Positions 1-8,443 of a DNA stretch of 64,000 nt are shown piece after piece; the stretch's first letter is position 1; every line of letters begins with the position of its first letter. This DNA comes from Streptomyces sp. VRA16 Mangrove soil (GTDB taxonomy: Bacteria > Actinomycetota > Actinomycetes > Streptomycetales > Streptomycetaceae). The notes under the pieces are model-generated. The model was given only the letters and a program-made list of their open reading frames with translations. It did no database searches and was not told where the DNA came from. The stretch is from the NCBI RefSeq assembly GCF_017377775.1, contig NZ_JAFVLN010000019.1:62001-126000 (forward strand), read 5' to 3'. The position numbers were made by a program, and so were the translations under genes.

Positions 1-140
1 AGCTGGTGTCGGTGCACGGCACGCAGGTCATCGCGTTCTCGCCGAAGACCGACGGCGGATACGTCCTCTACGGCGAGGACGCCACCGTCGACGACTACAC
101 CAAGGACCTCCCCAAGCTCGTCAAGGGGGAGAAGCCGTGA
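1..140 (+). CDS. SCO1/SenC family copper protein, 3' end
   Basis: Only the last 45 codons are inside the window, read in the frame that starts at base 3; the start and the CxxxC copper site lie outside it. The visible residues include LVSVHGTQVIAFSP and VDDYTKDLPKLVKG, typical of the C-terminus of Sco proteins. Sco proteins are membrane-anchored thioredoxin-fold copper chaperones for cytochrome oxidase. The stop overlaps the GTG start of the next gene (GTGA), so the two are translationally coupled. The downstream PCuAC, CopC-CopD and DyP genes fit the extracytoplasmic copper operon known from S. lividans. The identification rests on a short C-terminus plus context. Confidence 0.75.
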   Translation, partial: LVSVHGTQVIAFSPKTDGGYVLYGEDATVDDYTKDLPKLVKGEKP

Positions 141-616
141 AGCGCGCCCCGCTGACGCTCGGTGCCCTCGCCGTCGCCGCCGCGCTCTCGCTGACCGCCT
201 GCGGCTCCGGCTCCGACGCGGACTCCGCGCGGCCCGAGGTGAAGGTCGAGGGCGCGTTCATCCCCGCCCCCGCGTCCGGTGACATGGCGGCCGGGTTCTT
301 CGTCGTGCGCAACGGCGGCGGCGCCGACACCCTCACCTCGGTGAGCAGCGCCGTCGCCGGTGACGTCACCATGCACAGCACCAAGGACGGCGTCATGACG
401 GAGGAGAAGTCCTTCGCCGTGCCCGCCGACGGCGACCTGGACTTCGAACGGGGTGGCAACCACCTCATGTTCGAGAACCTGAAGCACAGGCCGAAGGAAG
501 GCGACAAGGTGTCGGTGAAGCTGCACTTCGCCAAGTCCGGCACGGTCGACGTCGCGTTCCCGGTGAAGGCCGCCACCTACAACCCGTCGTCGCACGCGTC
601 TCATTCGTCTCAGTGA
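137..616 (+). CDS. PCu(A)C-type copper chaperone lipoprotein
   Basis: Encodes 159 residues. An N-terminal signal ends in the lipobox LTAC with Cys22, so the protein should be lipid-anchored outside the membrane. The copper motif of the family is visible as His80, Met87, then after 21 residues His109-x-Met111. PCuAC proteins bind Cu(I) and pass it to Sco or to the oxidase CuA site. GTG start, with GGGGGAG about 7 nt upstream, overlapping the end of the sco gene by 4 nt. It corresponds by context to the ECuC protein of S. lividans, which works with Sco. Function is inferred from motif and operon. Confidence 0.88.
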   Translation: MKRAPLTLGALAVAAALSLTACGSGSDADSARPEVKVEGAFIPAPASGDMAAGFFVVRNGGGADTLTSVSSAVAGDVTMHSTKDGVMTEEKSFAVPADGDLDFERGGNHLMFENLKHRPKEGDKVSVKLHFAKSGTVDVAFPVKAATYNPSSHASHSSQ

Positions 617-630
617 GGGGCTGACCGTAC

Positions 631-2544
631 GTGAAGACCATCGCTCCCCGCTTCCGGCACCTGGTGCTGCTGTTCCTCGCCGTCACCGGCGCGCTCCTGG
701 CCGGTGCCGCCCCCGCGTCCGCGCACGCCGCGCTGACCGGGAGCGACCCCGCGCAGGGAGCGGTGGTCCAGAAGGCACCCCGCCAGATCGCGCTGACCTT
801 CTCCGAGGACGTCGCCATGTCCGGCGGCTCGGTGCGCGTGCTCGACCCGTCGGGCAAGCGCGTCGACAACGGCAAGGTCGGCCACACCAAGGGCACGACC
901 TACACGGTGGGACTGCACTCGGGCCTGCCCGACGGCACGTTCACCGTCGCCTACCAGGTCGTCTCCGCCGACAGCCACCCCGTGTCGGGCGCCTATACGT
1001 TCTCCATCGGCGCCCCCTCCAAGACCTCCGCGGTGATCACCGACCAGAACGCGGGCGGGGGCGTCGTCGGCGCCCTCTACGGCTTCGGCCGCTACGTCTC
1101 GTACGCGGGTTTCGTGCTGCTCGTCGGCGGCGCCGCGTTCGTGCTCGCCTGCTGGCCGCGCGGCGCCGCGATCAAGCCGGTGCAGCGGGTCGTGGTCGGC
1201 GGCTGGACCGCGCTGACCGCGGCCACCATCGCGCTGCTGCTGATGCGCGGCTCGTACACCGGGTCGGGCAAGGTCGGCGACATCTTCGACATGACGCTGC
1301 TCGGCCAGGTCCTGCAGACGAAGACCGGCGCGGCGCTCACCTCCCGGCTGCTGCTGCTCGCCGCGGCCGCGCTCTTCATCGCGGTGCTCTTCGGCGCCTA
1401 CGTGAAGCGGGCCGAGGAGGCACGGGAGGCGGGCGACGACGACGGGGGCGACAGCGCGAAGGAGGTCAGGGACCTCACCTTCGGGCTCGCCATCGGCGGC
1501 ACCGTCGTCGCGGCAGGACTCGCCGCGACCTGGGCCATGGCCGAACACGCCTCGACCGGTATCCAGACGGCGCTCGCGATGCCCGTCGACGTGCTGCACC
1601 TGCTGGCCGTCGCGGCCTGGCTCGGCGGTCTGACGACCCTGCTCGTCGCGCTCTACCGGGCGCCGTCCATCGAGGCGTCGGCCGTGCGCCGCTTCTCGCG
1701 GGTGGCCTTCTGCGGCGTCGTCCTGCTCGCCGCCACCGGCCTCTACCAGTCCTGGCGGCAGGTCGGCTCCTGGTCGGCGCTGACCGGAACGACGTACGGG
1801 CAGCTGCTCCTGGTCAAGGTCGGGCTCGTCGCCGTGCTCGTCGGCATCGCGTGGATCTCCCGCCGGTGGACCGGGCGGCTCTCCGAGTCGGCCGCGCCCG
1901 TCGAGGAGAAGGAACCGGTCACGGTCGGGGGCGGCGCCGAGAAGGCCGGGTCGGGGAGCAAGAAGTCCGACGACCCCGAGCGCGCCGCCCAGCTCGCCCG
2001 TCAGCGCGCCGCGATGGCCACCGCCCGCGAGAAGCGGGTCCGCGACGCCGACCCGCACCGCTTCGGGCTGCGCCGCTCCGTGCTCGCCGAGGCCGGCGTC
2101 GCGGTGGTGCTGCTCGCCGTCACCACGGTGCTGACCTCCACCGAGCCCGGCCGCACCGAGGAAGAGGTCAAGTCCTCCACCGCGGCCGCCCAGACCCAGG
2201 CGGGCCCGGTCAACCTCAAGCTGCCGTTCGACACCGGCGGCAAGGACGGCAAGGGCACGGTCCTGCTGGACCTCGACCCCGGCCGCACCGGCAACAACGA
2301 CATGCACGTCTACGTACAGCGGCCGAACGGCAAGGCCTTCGACGTCCCCGAGGTGAAGGTCGCCTTCACCCTGGAGGCGAAGAAGATCGGCCCGCTGCCC
2401 GTCACCCCCGACCACATCGCCACGGGCCACTGGAGCGCGAGCGGCGTCCAGATTCCCGTGGCCGGCACCTGGAAGATCGCGGTGACCGTGCGCACCTCCG
2501 ACATCGACCAGATCACCGTCACCCAGAACGCGAAGATCGGCTGA
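631..2544 (+). CDS. CopC-CopD copper transport fusion protein
   Basis: Encodes 637 residues. A signal peptide (about 1-30) leads to a mature N-terminus AHAALTGSDP, whose His is the usual first copper ligand of CopC; the CopC beta-sandwich runs to about 130 and ends SADSHPVSGAYTFSI. A CopD-type membrane region with about eight helices follows (about 150-420), then a charged cytosolic linker with many Lys/Arg/Glu, one more helix near 490 and an extracytoplasmic YtkA-like beta domain to the end. YcnJ-like fusions import or handle copper. It lies 14 nt after the PCuAC gene and 6 nt before the DyP gene, so it is the third gene of the operon. GTG start. Confidence 0.88.
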   Translation: MKTIAPRFRHLVLLFLAVTGALLAGAAPASAHAALTGSDPAQGAVVQKAPRQIALTFSEDVAMSGGSVRVLDPSGKRVDNGKVGHTKGTTYTVGLHSGLPDGTFTVAYQVVSADSHPVSGAYTFSIGAPSKTSAVITDQNAGGGVVGALYGFGRYVSYAGFVLLVGGAAFVLACWPRGAAIKPVQRVVVGGWTALTAATIALLLMRGSYTGSGKVGDIFDMTLLGQVLQTKTGAALTSRLLLLAAAALFIAVLFGAYVKRAEEAREAGDDDGGDSAKEVRDLTFGLAIGGTVVAAGLAATWAMAEHASTGIQTALAMPVDVLHLLAVAAWLGGLTTLLVALYRAPSIEASAVRRFSRVAFCGVVLLAATGLYQSWRQVGSWSALTGTTYGQLLLVKVGLVAVLVGIAWISRRWTGRLSESAAPVEEKEPVTVGGGAEKAGSGSKKSDDPERAAQLARQRAAMATAREKRVRDADPHRFGLRRSVLAEAGVAVVLLAVTTVLTSTEPGRTEEEVKSSTAAAQTQAGPVNLKLPFDTGGKDGKGTVLLDLDPGRTGNNDMHVYVQRPNGKAFDVPEVKVAFTLEAKKIGPLPVTPDHIATGHWSASGVQIPVAGTWKIAVTVRTSDIDQITVTQNAKIG

Positions 2545-2550
2545 ACCACC

Positions 2551-3834
2551 ATGGCTGACACCGAGAGCCGTACCGAGACCTCCACCCCGCCGGCGTCGGG
2601 CATCACCCGGCGCCGCCTGATCGGCACGGCCGGTGCCACCGGCGTCGCCCTGGGCGCCGTCGGCGCGGGCGCGGGATACGCCGTGGCGTCCTCCACCGAC
2701 TCCCCCGATCAGCAGGACGCGTTGACGTCGCTGGGCGCGGACGAGGTGATGTTTCACGGGAAACATCAGCCCGGCATCACCACGCCGATGCAGTCCCGCG
2801 GCCATCTCGTCGCCTTCGACCTGGCGGCAGGCGCGGGCCGCAAGGAGGCCACGGCCCTGATGCGCCGCTGGTCGGCGACGGCCGAGCGGCTCATGGCGGG
2901 GGAGCCGATGACCTCCGACGACACCGACGTGGCCCGGGACGCGGGTCCCTCGTCGCTGTCGATCACCTTCGGCTTCGGCCACAGCTTCTTCGCGCGCACG
3001 GGCCTGGAGAAGCAGCGCCCCGGCGCTCTCGACCCGCTGCCGGACTTCTTCTCCGACCACCTCGACAAGGCGCGCAGCAACGGCGACCTGTGGGTGCAGA
3101 TCGGCGCGAACGACGGGCTCGTCGCCTTCCACGCGCTGCGCGCGATCCAGAAGGACGCGGGTGGCGCGGCCAAGGTCCGCTGGCAGATGAACGGCTTCAA
3201 CCGCTCGCCCGGAGCGACCGCCCAGCCGATGACGGCCCGCAATCTGATGGGCCAGATCGACGGCACCGACAACCCCAAGCCGGCCGAGTCCGACTTCGAC
3301 AAGCGCATCTTCGTGCCGTCCTCAGGTGCGTCGGCGCAGTCCCCGGCGTGGATGGCGAACGGTTCGTACGCGGTCGTACGCCGGATCCGGATGCTCCTCG
3401 ACGACTGGGAGAAGCTGTCGACGGCGGCGCAGGAGAACGTCATCGGCCGCAAGAAGTCGACGGGGGCCCCGCTGACCGGCGGCGACGAGACGTCCGAGAT
3501 GAAGCTGGACAAGACGGACGCGAAGGGCGACCTCGTCGTCCCGATCAACGCGCACGCGCGCATCAGCCGCCCCGACCAGAACGGCGGGGCCGCGATGCTG
3601 CGCCGCCCGTTCTCCTTCCACGACGGCATCGCCGCGGACGGCACCCCGGACGCGGGCCTGCTCTTCGTCTGCTGGCAGGCGGACCCGCTGCGCGGCTTCG
3701 TCCCCGTGCAGCGCAAGCTCGACCGCGGCGACGCCCTGTCGCAGTTCATCCGGCACGAGTCGAGCGGCCTGTTCGCGGTGCCGGGCGGCGCGGAGAAGGG
3801 CGGGTACGTGGGGCAGGCGCTCTTGGAGGGGTGA
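2551..3834 (+). CDS. dtpA: DyP-type haem peroxidase, Tat-exported (DtpA-like)
   Basis: Encodes 427 residues. The N-terminus has the twin-arginine stretch ITRRRLIGTAG followed by an Ala/Gly-rich hydrophobic segment, a Tat signal. The DyP domain has FHGKHQPGI near residue 70, the QIDGTDNPK loop carrying the distal Asp, the proximal His in NAHARIS and the distal Arg in RRPFSFHDG. DyP enzymes oxidise substrates with H2O2. In S. lividans the equivalent gene in the same copper operon (DtpA) is needed to mature the radical copper oxidase GlxA in hyphal development; that role is inferred here. ATG is 6 nt after the CopCD stop with no clear Shine-Dalgarno, suggesting coupling. Confidence 0.9.
   Translation: MADTESRTETSTPPASGITRRRLIGTAGATGVALGAVGAGAGYAVASSTDSPDQQDALTSLGADEVMFHGKHQPGITTPMQSRGHLVAFDLAAGAGRKEATALMRRWSATAERLMAGEPMTSDDTDVARDAGPSSLSITFGFGHSFFARTGLEKQRPGALDPLPDFFSDHLDKARSNGDLWVQIGANDGLVAFHALRAIQKDAGGAAKVRWQMNGFNRSPGATAQPMTARNLMGQIDGTDNPKPAESDFDKRIFVPSSGASAQSPAWMANGSYAVVRRIRMLLDDWEKLSTAAQENVIGRKKSTGAPLTGGDETSEMKLDKTDAKGDLVVPINAHARISRPDQNGGAAMLRRPFSFHDGIAADGTPDAGLLFVCWQADPLRGFVPVQRKLDRGDALSQFIRHESSGLFAVPGGAEKGGYVGQALLEG
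2747..2768. repeat. parS-like palindrome with one mismatch, inside the DyP gene
   Basis: Bases 2751-2764 read GTTTCACGGGAAAC, one change from parS. The dyad extends to TGATGTTTC-ACGG-GAAACATCA. It encodes FHGK of the family-conserved FHGKHQ motif, so protein constraint alone may explain it. ParB binding is uncertain because the mismatch breaks the central CACGTG. Confidence 0.35.
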
Positions 3835-3875
3835 CCGCCATCCGGGCCCGCCCGCCGTGTCCCGTACAGCCCCAT

Positions 3876-3881
3876 TAGGGT
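3876..3881 (+). promoter_or_regulatory. -10 element of pheA, leaderless start
   Basis: TAGGGT lies exactly 6 nt before the pheA ATG and there is no Shine-Dalgarno. In Streptomyces this arrangement gives a transcript starting at the initiation codon. No good -35 is seen. Confidence 0.5.
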
Positions 3882-3887
3882 GACCTC

Positions 3888-4823
3888 ATGCCAGCCAGCT
3901 ACGCGTATCTCGGCCCCGAGGGCACCTTCACCGAAGTCGCCCTGCGCACGCTTCCCGAAGCAGCCACCCGGGAGCTCGTCCCGATGGTGTCCGTGCCCGC
4001 CGCGCTCGACGCGGTGCGAGGCGGCGAGGCCGAGGCCGCGTTCGTGCCGATCGAGAACTCCGTCGAGGGCGGCATCACCACCACGCTCGACGAGCTGGTC
4101 GCGGGCGAGCCGCTGATGATCTACCGCGAGGTGCTGCTCGACATCACCTTCGCGCTCCTCGTGCGTCCCGGCACGAAGCTGAGCGACATCAAGACGGTCA
4201 CCGCGCACCCGGCGGCCCAGCCGCAGGTCCGCAACTGGATGAAGGCGAACCTGGTCGAGGACGTGGTCTGGGAGTCCGCCGCGTCGAACGCGGACGGCGC
4301 CCGGCTCGTGCAGGAGGGCCGGTTCGACGCGGCCTTCGCCGGTGAGTTCGCGGCCGAGAGGTACGGTCTGGAACCGCTGGTCACCGAGATCCACGACGCG
4401 ACGAACGCGCAGACCCGGTTCGTGCTCGTCGGCAAGCCGGCCCGGCCCGCGGCCCCGACCGGCGCGGACAAGACCTCCGTCGTCATCTGGCAGCGCGAGG
4501 ACCACCCCGGCACGCTGATGGAGCTGCTCCAGCAGTTCGCGATGCGCGGGGTCAACCTGATGCTGCTGCAGTCCCGGCCCACCGGGAAGGGCATCGGCGA
4601 CTACTGCTTCGCGATCGACGCGGAGGGCCACATCTCGGACCGCCGGGTCGCCGAGGCGCTGATGGGCCTGAAGCGGGCGTGTCTCCAGGTGCGCTATCTC
4701 GGCTCGTACCCGCAGGCGGGGTTCGCTCCCAAGGACGTACGGCCGCTGCGCACCGGCACGTCGGACAGCGAGTTCGTGGCCGCCTCGGACTGGCTGGCGC
4801 GCTGCCAGGACGGCCGGTTCTGA
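3888..4823 (+). CDS. pheA: Prephenate dehydratase
   Basis: Encodes 311 residues, the monofunctional actinobacterial length. It converts prephenate to phenylpyruvate in phenylalanine synthesis. The catalytic domain (about 1-185) begins YLGPEGTFTEVAL, contains VPIENSVEGGI, and ends with the TRFVLVG motif whose Thr is catalytic. A C-terminal ACT domain (about 200-280, from SVVIWQREDHPGTL) should bind phenylalanine for feedback inhibition; the usual ESRP motif is QSRP here. The gene stands alone between the copper operon and serS and seems to have its own promoter with a leaderless start. Confidence 0.96.
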   Translation: MPASYAYLGPEGTFTEVALRTLPEAATRELVPMVSVPAALDAVRGGEAEAAFVPIENSVEGGITTTLDELVAGEPLMIYREVLLDITFALLVRPGTKLSDIKTVTAHPAAQPQVRNWMKANLVEDVVWESAASNADGARLVQEGRFDAAFAGEFAAERYGLEPLVTEIHDATNAQTRFVLVGKPARPAAPTGADKTSVVIWQREDHPGTLMELLQQFAMRGVNLMLLQSRPTGKGIGDYCFAIDAEGHISDRRVAEALMGLKRACLQVRYLGSYPQAGFAPKDVRPLRTGTSDSEFVAASDWLARCQDGRF

Positions 4824-5440
4824 CGCTGCGCGCCCACAGCCGGACCTGAGTTCTCCACCGTCGGGTCCGGCGTCTTTCTGTCTCCACACCCGGTCCTACC
4901 AGCGGATTTTCTTCGTCCACAAGAGTTATCCACAGGTCCGCTTCTCGACCTGGGGACAAGTCGACAGTAAGGCGCGACATGGTCGACAAATCGGCCTACA
5001 GCCCACAAGTCCGTCCACAGACCCGCACGTCACCCCTCGTCCACTCTTTTCCCTTGATCAACTCTTTGGAGTGAAGCATTTCCACCCGAAAGTGAGCATG
5101 GAGAGGGTTTGGAACGGGAATCCTTCGCGATACATGCGGCTTTCGGAATGACCTCTTCCGGCATCCACAGATCTTTCTCACAGCCTGTGGATAACCCTCC
5201 GGGGTGGTGCATTCCTGTGGACAACCGCTCCCCAAGTCCCGTGTGCGGCAAGGGAGTCGGGTCAAGGTGGCGCACCCCATCTGCCCCTTTGCGGGGAAAG
5301 TGGGGTTTTAATTGACTCGCGCCGCCCCGGGCCGCGCGAGCCGGTTCCACCCGGAATTCACATTCCGACAAATAGGGCATAAAGCTCCACACCCGGATAT
5401 CGGTTCGTGAGCCGGAACCCCGCACCGGTAGCCTGGAGGG
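4824..5440. other. 617 bp non-coding gap with DnaA-box cluster upstream of serS
   Basis: There is no credible gene here. The stretch is poorer in G+C than its surroundings and holds three perfect Streptomyces DnaA boxes: TTATCCACA on the plus strand at 4926-4934, TTATCCACA on the minus strand at 5186-5194 and TTGTCCACA on the minus strand at 5216-5224, the last two 30 bp apart. Weaker relatives sit at 4913-4921 (TCGTCCACA), 5011-5019 (CCGTCCACA) and 5161-5169 (GCATCCACA). oriC itself lies between dnaA and dnaN, which are not in this window, so this is an accessory cluster. It may titrate DnaA or affect serS expression; that is inference. Confidence 0.7.
5429..5434 (+). promoter_or_regulatory. 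-10 element of serS, leaderless start
   Basis: TAGCCT ends 6 nt before the serS GTG. The GGAGGG between them is too close to the GTG to serve as a normal ribosome site. A possible -35 (TTCGTG, 5404-5409) is 19 nt upstream. Confidence 0.5.
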
Positions 5441-6712
5441 GTGATTGACCTTCGCCTGCTCCGTGAGGACCCCGACCGTGTTCGCGCCTCCCAGCGCGCC
5501 CGTGGAGAGGACGTCGCGCTCGTCGACGCCGTCCTGTCCGCCGACGAGCGGCGCAGGTCGTCCGGGCTCCGCTACGACGAACTCCGTTCCGAGCAGAAGT
5601 CGCTCGGCAAGCTCATGGGCAAGGCCACGCCCGAGGAGCGCGCGGAGCTGCTCAAGAAGGGCGAGTCCCTCAAGGCCGACGTGAAGGCCGCCGAGGCCGA
5701 CCAGCGCGAGGCCGAGGAGGAGACCCAGCGTCTCGCCCTCCAGCTGGGCAACATCGTGCACCCCGACGTCCCGCGCGGCGGCGAGGAGGACTTCGTCGTC
5801 CTGGAGACGCACGGCACGATCCGCGACTTCGGTGCCGAGGGCTTCGAGCCCAAGGACCACCTGGAGCTCGGCGAGGCGCTCGGCGCCATCGACGTCCAGC
5901 GCGGCGCGAAGGTCTCCGGCTCGCGCTTCTACTACCTCACCGGCGTCGGCGCCCTCCTGGAGCTGGCGCTGGTCAACGCGGCGATCGCGCAGGCCACCGA
6001 GGCCGGCTTCACGCCGATGCTGACCCCCGCCCTGGTGCGCCCGCGCGCCATGGAGGGCACCGGCTTCCTCGGCCAGGCCGCCGAGAACGTGTACCACCTG
6101 GAGAAGGACGACTACTACCTGGTCGGCACCTCCGAGGTCCCGCTCGCGGCGTACCACATGGACGAGATCGTCGAGGCGGACCAGCTGCCGCTGCGCTACG
6201 CCGGCTTCTCGCCGTGCTTCCGCCGCGAGGCCGGCACGTACGGCAAGGACACCCGCGGCATCTTCCGCGTGCACCAGTTCGACAAGGTCGAGATGTTCTC
6301 GTACGTCGACCCGGCGGACGCGGAGAACGAGCACCAGCGTCTCCTGGAGTGGGAGAAGCAGTGGCTGACCGGCCTGGAGCTGCCGTTCCAGGTGATCGAC
6401 GTCGCCACCGGTGACCTCGGCTCCTCGGCCTCCCGCAAGTTCGACTGCGAGGCGTGGATCCCCACCCAGGGCAAGTACCGCGAGCTGACCTCGGCCTCGA
6501 ACTGCGACGGCTTCCAGGCCCGCCGCCTGTCCGTCCGGATGCGCGACGGGAAGAAGGTCCAGCCGCTGGCGACGCTGAACGGCACGCTGTGCGCCGTCCC
6601 GCGCACCATCGTGGCCATCCTCGAGAACCACCAGCAGGCCGACGGCTCGGTGCGGGTTCCGGAGATGCTGCGGCCGTACCTTGGGGGACGCACCACCCTG
6701 GACCCCAAGTAA
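5441..6712 (+). CDS. serS: Seryl-tRNA synthetase
   Basis: Encodes 423 residues, normal length. It charges tRNA-Ser in the cytosol. The N-terminal part (to about 110) is the charged helical hairpin that grips the long tRNA-Ser variable arm. The class II core contains TSEVPLAAYH, motif 2 FRREAGTYGKDTRGIFRVHQF with the ATP-binding arginines, and a C-terminal TLNGTLCAVPRTIVAILENH motif 3 region. The GTG start gives the canonical N-terminus MIDLRLLREDPDRVRASQ. The gene follows a DnaA-box-rich gap; a tRNA-Ser gene lies about 1 kb downstream on the other strand. Confidence 0.97.
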   Translation: MIDLRLLREDPDRVRASQRARGEDVALVDAVLSADERRRSSGLRYDELRSEQKSLGKLMGKATPEERAELLKKGESLKADVKAAEADQREAEEETQRLALQLGNIVHPDVPRGGEEDFVVLETHGTIRDFGAEGFEPKDHLELGEALGAIDVQRGAKVSGSRFYYLTGVGALLELALVNAAIAQATEAGFTPMLTPALVRPRAMEGTGFLGQAAENVYHLEKDDYYLVGTSEVPLAAYHMDEIVEADQLPLRYAGFSPCFRREAGTYGKDTRGIFRVHQFDKVEMFSYVDPADAENEHQRLLEWEKQWLTGLELPFQVIDVATGDLGSSASRKFDCEAWIPTQGKYRELTSASNCDGFQARRLSVRMRDGKKVQPLATLNGTLCAVPRTIVAILENHQQADGSVRVPEMLRPYLGGRTTLDPK

Positions 6713-6782
6713 GCGCAGCCCGATCCGGGCGGCACAGGCCGCTCAGCCTGTGCCGCCCGCACCCCCTGGAGCCGAACGCCAA

Positions 6783-7610
6783 GTGAGCCACCCCGCTCCC
6801 CTCGCCCCTTCCTTCCCGTACAAGCTCGTGGCGACCGACCTCGACGGGACGCTGCTGCGTCCCGACGAGACGGTCTCCGAGCGCACGCGCGCCGCGCTGA
6901 CCGCGGCCACCGCGGCGGGCGCGGCACACATCGTCGTGACCGGCAGGGCAGTGCCCTGGACCCGCCACATCCTGGAGGACCTCGGGTACGAGGGGCTCGC
7001 GGTGTGCGGCCAGGGCGCGCAGGTCTACCACGCGGGGGAGCAGCGGCTCCTCACCTCGGTGACGCTCGACCGGCAGCTCGCGGGCCTCGCGCTGGCCAAG
7101 ATCGAGGCGGAGATCGGCCCGCTGGCGCTCGCCGCGAGCCGTGACGGTCTCGACGGCGAGGTCATCGTCGGACCCGGCTACCAGGTCGGCGAGGGCCACC
7201 TGCCCGCCGTCCCCTTCACGGACGTCGCGGAGCTGTGGGCGGCGCCGCTCAACAAGGTGTACGTGCAGCACCCCGGCCTCTCCGACGACCAGCTCGCGGA
7301 GATCACGCGCACCGTCGCCGGTGATCTGGTGGGCGTCACGATGGCGGGCGAGGGCATCGTGGAGCTGCTCCCGCTCGGCCTCTCCAAGGCCACGGGCCTG
7401 TCGCTGGCGGCCCGCCGCCTGGGCGCGAAGGCCGCCGACACGATCGCGTTCGGCGACATGCCCAACGACATCCCGATGTTCGGCTGGGCCGCCCACGGCG
7501 TGGCCATGGCCAACGCCCACGACCAGCTCAAGGCAGTGGCGAACGAGATCACGACGTCCAACGCGGACGACGGCATCGCAGTGGTCCTGGAACGCCTGCT
7601 CCACGCCTGA
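6783..7610 (+). CDS. Cof-type HAD family phosphatase
   Basis: Encodes 275 residues from a GTG at 6783 with TGGAG about 12 nt upstream. Longer versions are possible but the family similarity starts after it. HAD motif I is DLDGTLLRPDE with the nucleophilic Asp, motif II is the T in VVTGRAV, the motif III Lys is in GLSKATGL, and motif IV is FGDMPNDIPMF. The long C2-type cap between motifs II and III marks the Cof/YbjI group, which dephosphorylates sugar phosphates and similar small metabolites; the substrate cannot be read from sequence. It has a paralogue at 19.1 kb in the same window. Confidence 0.88.
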   Translation: MSHPAPLAPSFPYKLVATDLDGTLLRPDETVSERTRAALTAATAAGAAHIVVTGRAVPWTRHILEDLGYEGLAVCGQGAQVYHAGEQRLLTSVTLDRQLAGLALAKIEAEIGPLALAASRDGLDGEVIVGPGYQVGEGHLPAVPFTDVAELWAAPLNKVYVQHPGLSDDQLAEITRTVAGDLVGVTMAGEGIVELLPLGLSKATGLSLAARRLGAKAADTIAFGDMPNDIPMFGWAAHGVAMANAHDQLKAVANEITTSNADDGIAVVLERLLHA

Positions 7611-7764
7611 CCGCCCGGGCCGAAGCCCCGCCAGGGGCGCGGGGAACTGCGCGACCGGCCCGCCACAACCAGCACCCGGGCACCGGGCGGACGCACCGCG
7701 GCGGGATGCCGTGACAGGCCGCAGGCCTGCCCGAACACCGCCCCAGCACAGCGCAGCGAAAACG

Positions 7765-7852
<88 letters not shown>

Positions 7853-7943
7853 GGGTGGGCGGCCCACGCGCCGCAGAAGGCGCGTGCTCGAAGCGGCCGC
7901 CCCGGGCAGCACACCCCTGGGGCGGGGCTCCACGGAGTGCAGT

Positions 7944-8063
7944 GACTACTCCGGAGCCTGCCTCGGGCTGCCCTGTCGGGAGCTCGACGGACTACTGATC
8001 AACATCGTCGCGCTCCTCTCCCGGCGGATGGCCGCCGGCACCCTCATGGGCCCGGCGCGGTGA
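7944..8063 (+). pseudogene. Possible C-terminal remnant of a serine recombinase
   Basis: A 39-codon reading frame ends at TGA 8061-8063 and has no start or ribosome site. It contains CLGLPCRELDGLLINIVALL followed by SRRMAAGTL, which faintly resembles the Cys-containing zinc ribbon and following helix of large serine integrases. It lies just upstream of the 5' end of a tRNA gene, a usual integration site. The match is weak and from memory of the family; it may be chance. Confidence 0.2.
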
Positions 8064-8105
8064 CACCAACTACTCTGCTACGTCGCCGAGTTGCCCGCCA
8101 CCGAA

Positions 8106-8315
8106 TTATCGGCGGCGCCACTTCCGACGCCGCGCCTTGCTGAAGAACCACCCGGCGGGCGGCTCGTCGGACCGCCACGGCTGCGGCTCCGGCGCCTCCC
8201 TGCTCCAGCGGGCGGTGAGCATGCGGGCCCGCGCGGACGGCTCGCTCGTCTCCGCCTCGCGTATGAAGTCGGCGTCCAGCACCACGTCGTCCCACGCATC
8301 GCGATCGCCGGCCAT
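8106..8315 (-). CDS. Small conserved hypothetical protein
   Basis: Encodes 69 residues from the ATG at 8315, chosen because AGGAGG lies about 7 nt upstream; an upstream in-frame ATG lacks such a site. The N-terminus is acidic (MAGDRDAWDDVVLDADFIREAE), the middle has SARARMLTARW, and the C-terminus is strongly basic, ending FFSKARRRKWRRR. No membrane segment or signal. The layout resembles small soluble proteins common in Streptomyces whose basic tail could touch nucleic acid; no function is known to me. It stands alone between the tRNA and the ABC operon. Confidence 0.65.
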   Translation of the reverse strand: MAGDRDAWDDVVLDADFIREAETSEPSARARMLTARWSREAPEPQPWRSDEPPAGWFFSKARRRKWRRR

Positions 8316-8443
8316 CACTGATCCTCCTCGGGTGCCATAAAGACGCATAAAGGACATGCACCCTCCCACCAGTGTCCCGGCGAGAGGGTGAAATCCGCAT
8401 CAAGAGCCGCACCGAGAGCCGCGAGCGGCCCGGGCAGGCGGTT

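Noticed and set aside
610..3132. 840-codon open frame on the minus strand opposite CopCD and DyP
   Set aside because: Antisense frame produced by high G+C; no family resemblance, low-complexity RGG-rich translation, and real genes with motifs on the other strand.
4824..5440. DnaA-box cluster considered as oriC
   Set aside because: dnaA and dnaN do not flank it, and the number of boxes (three perfect) is far below that of a Streptomyces oriC.
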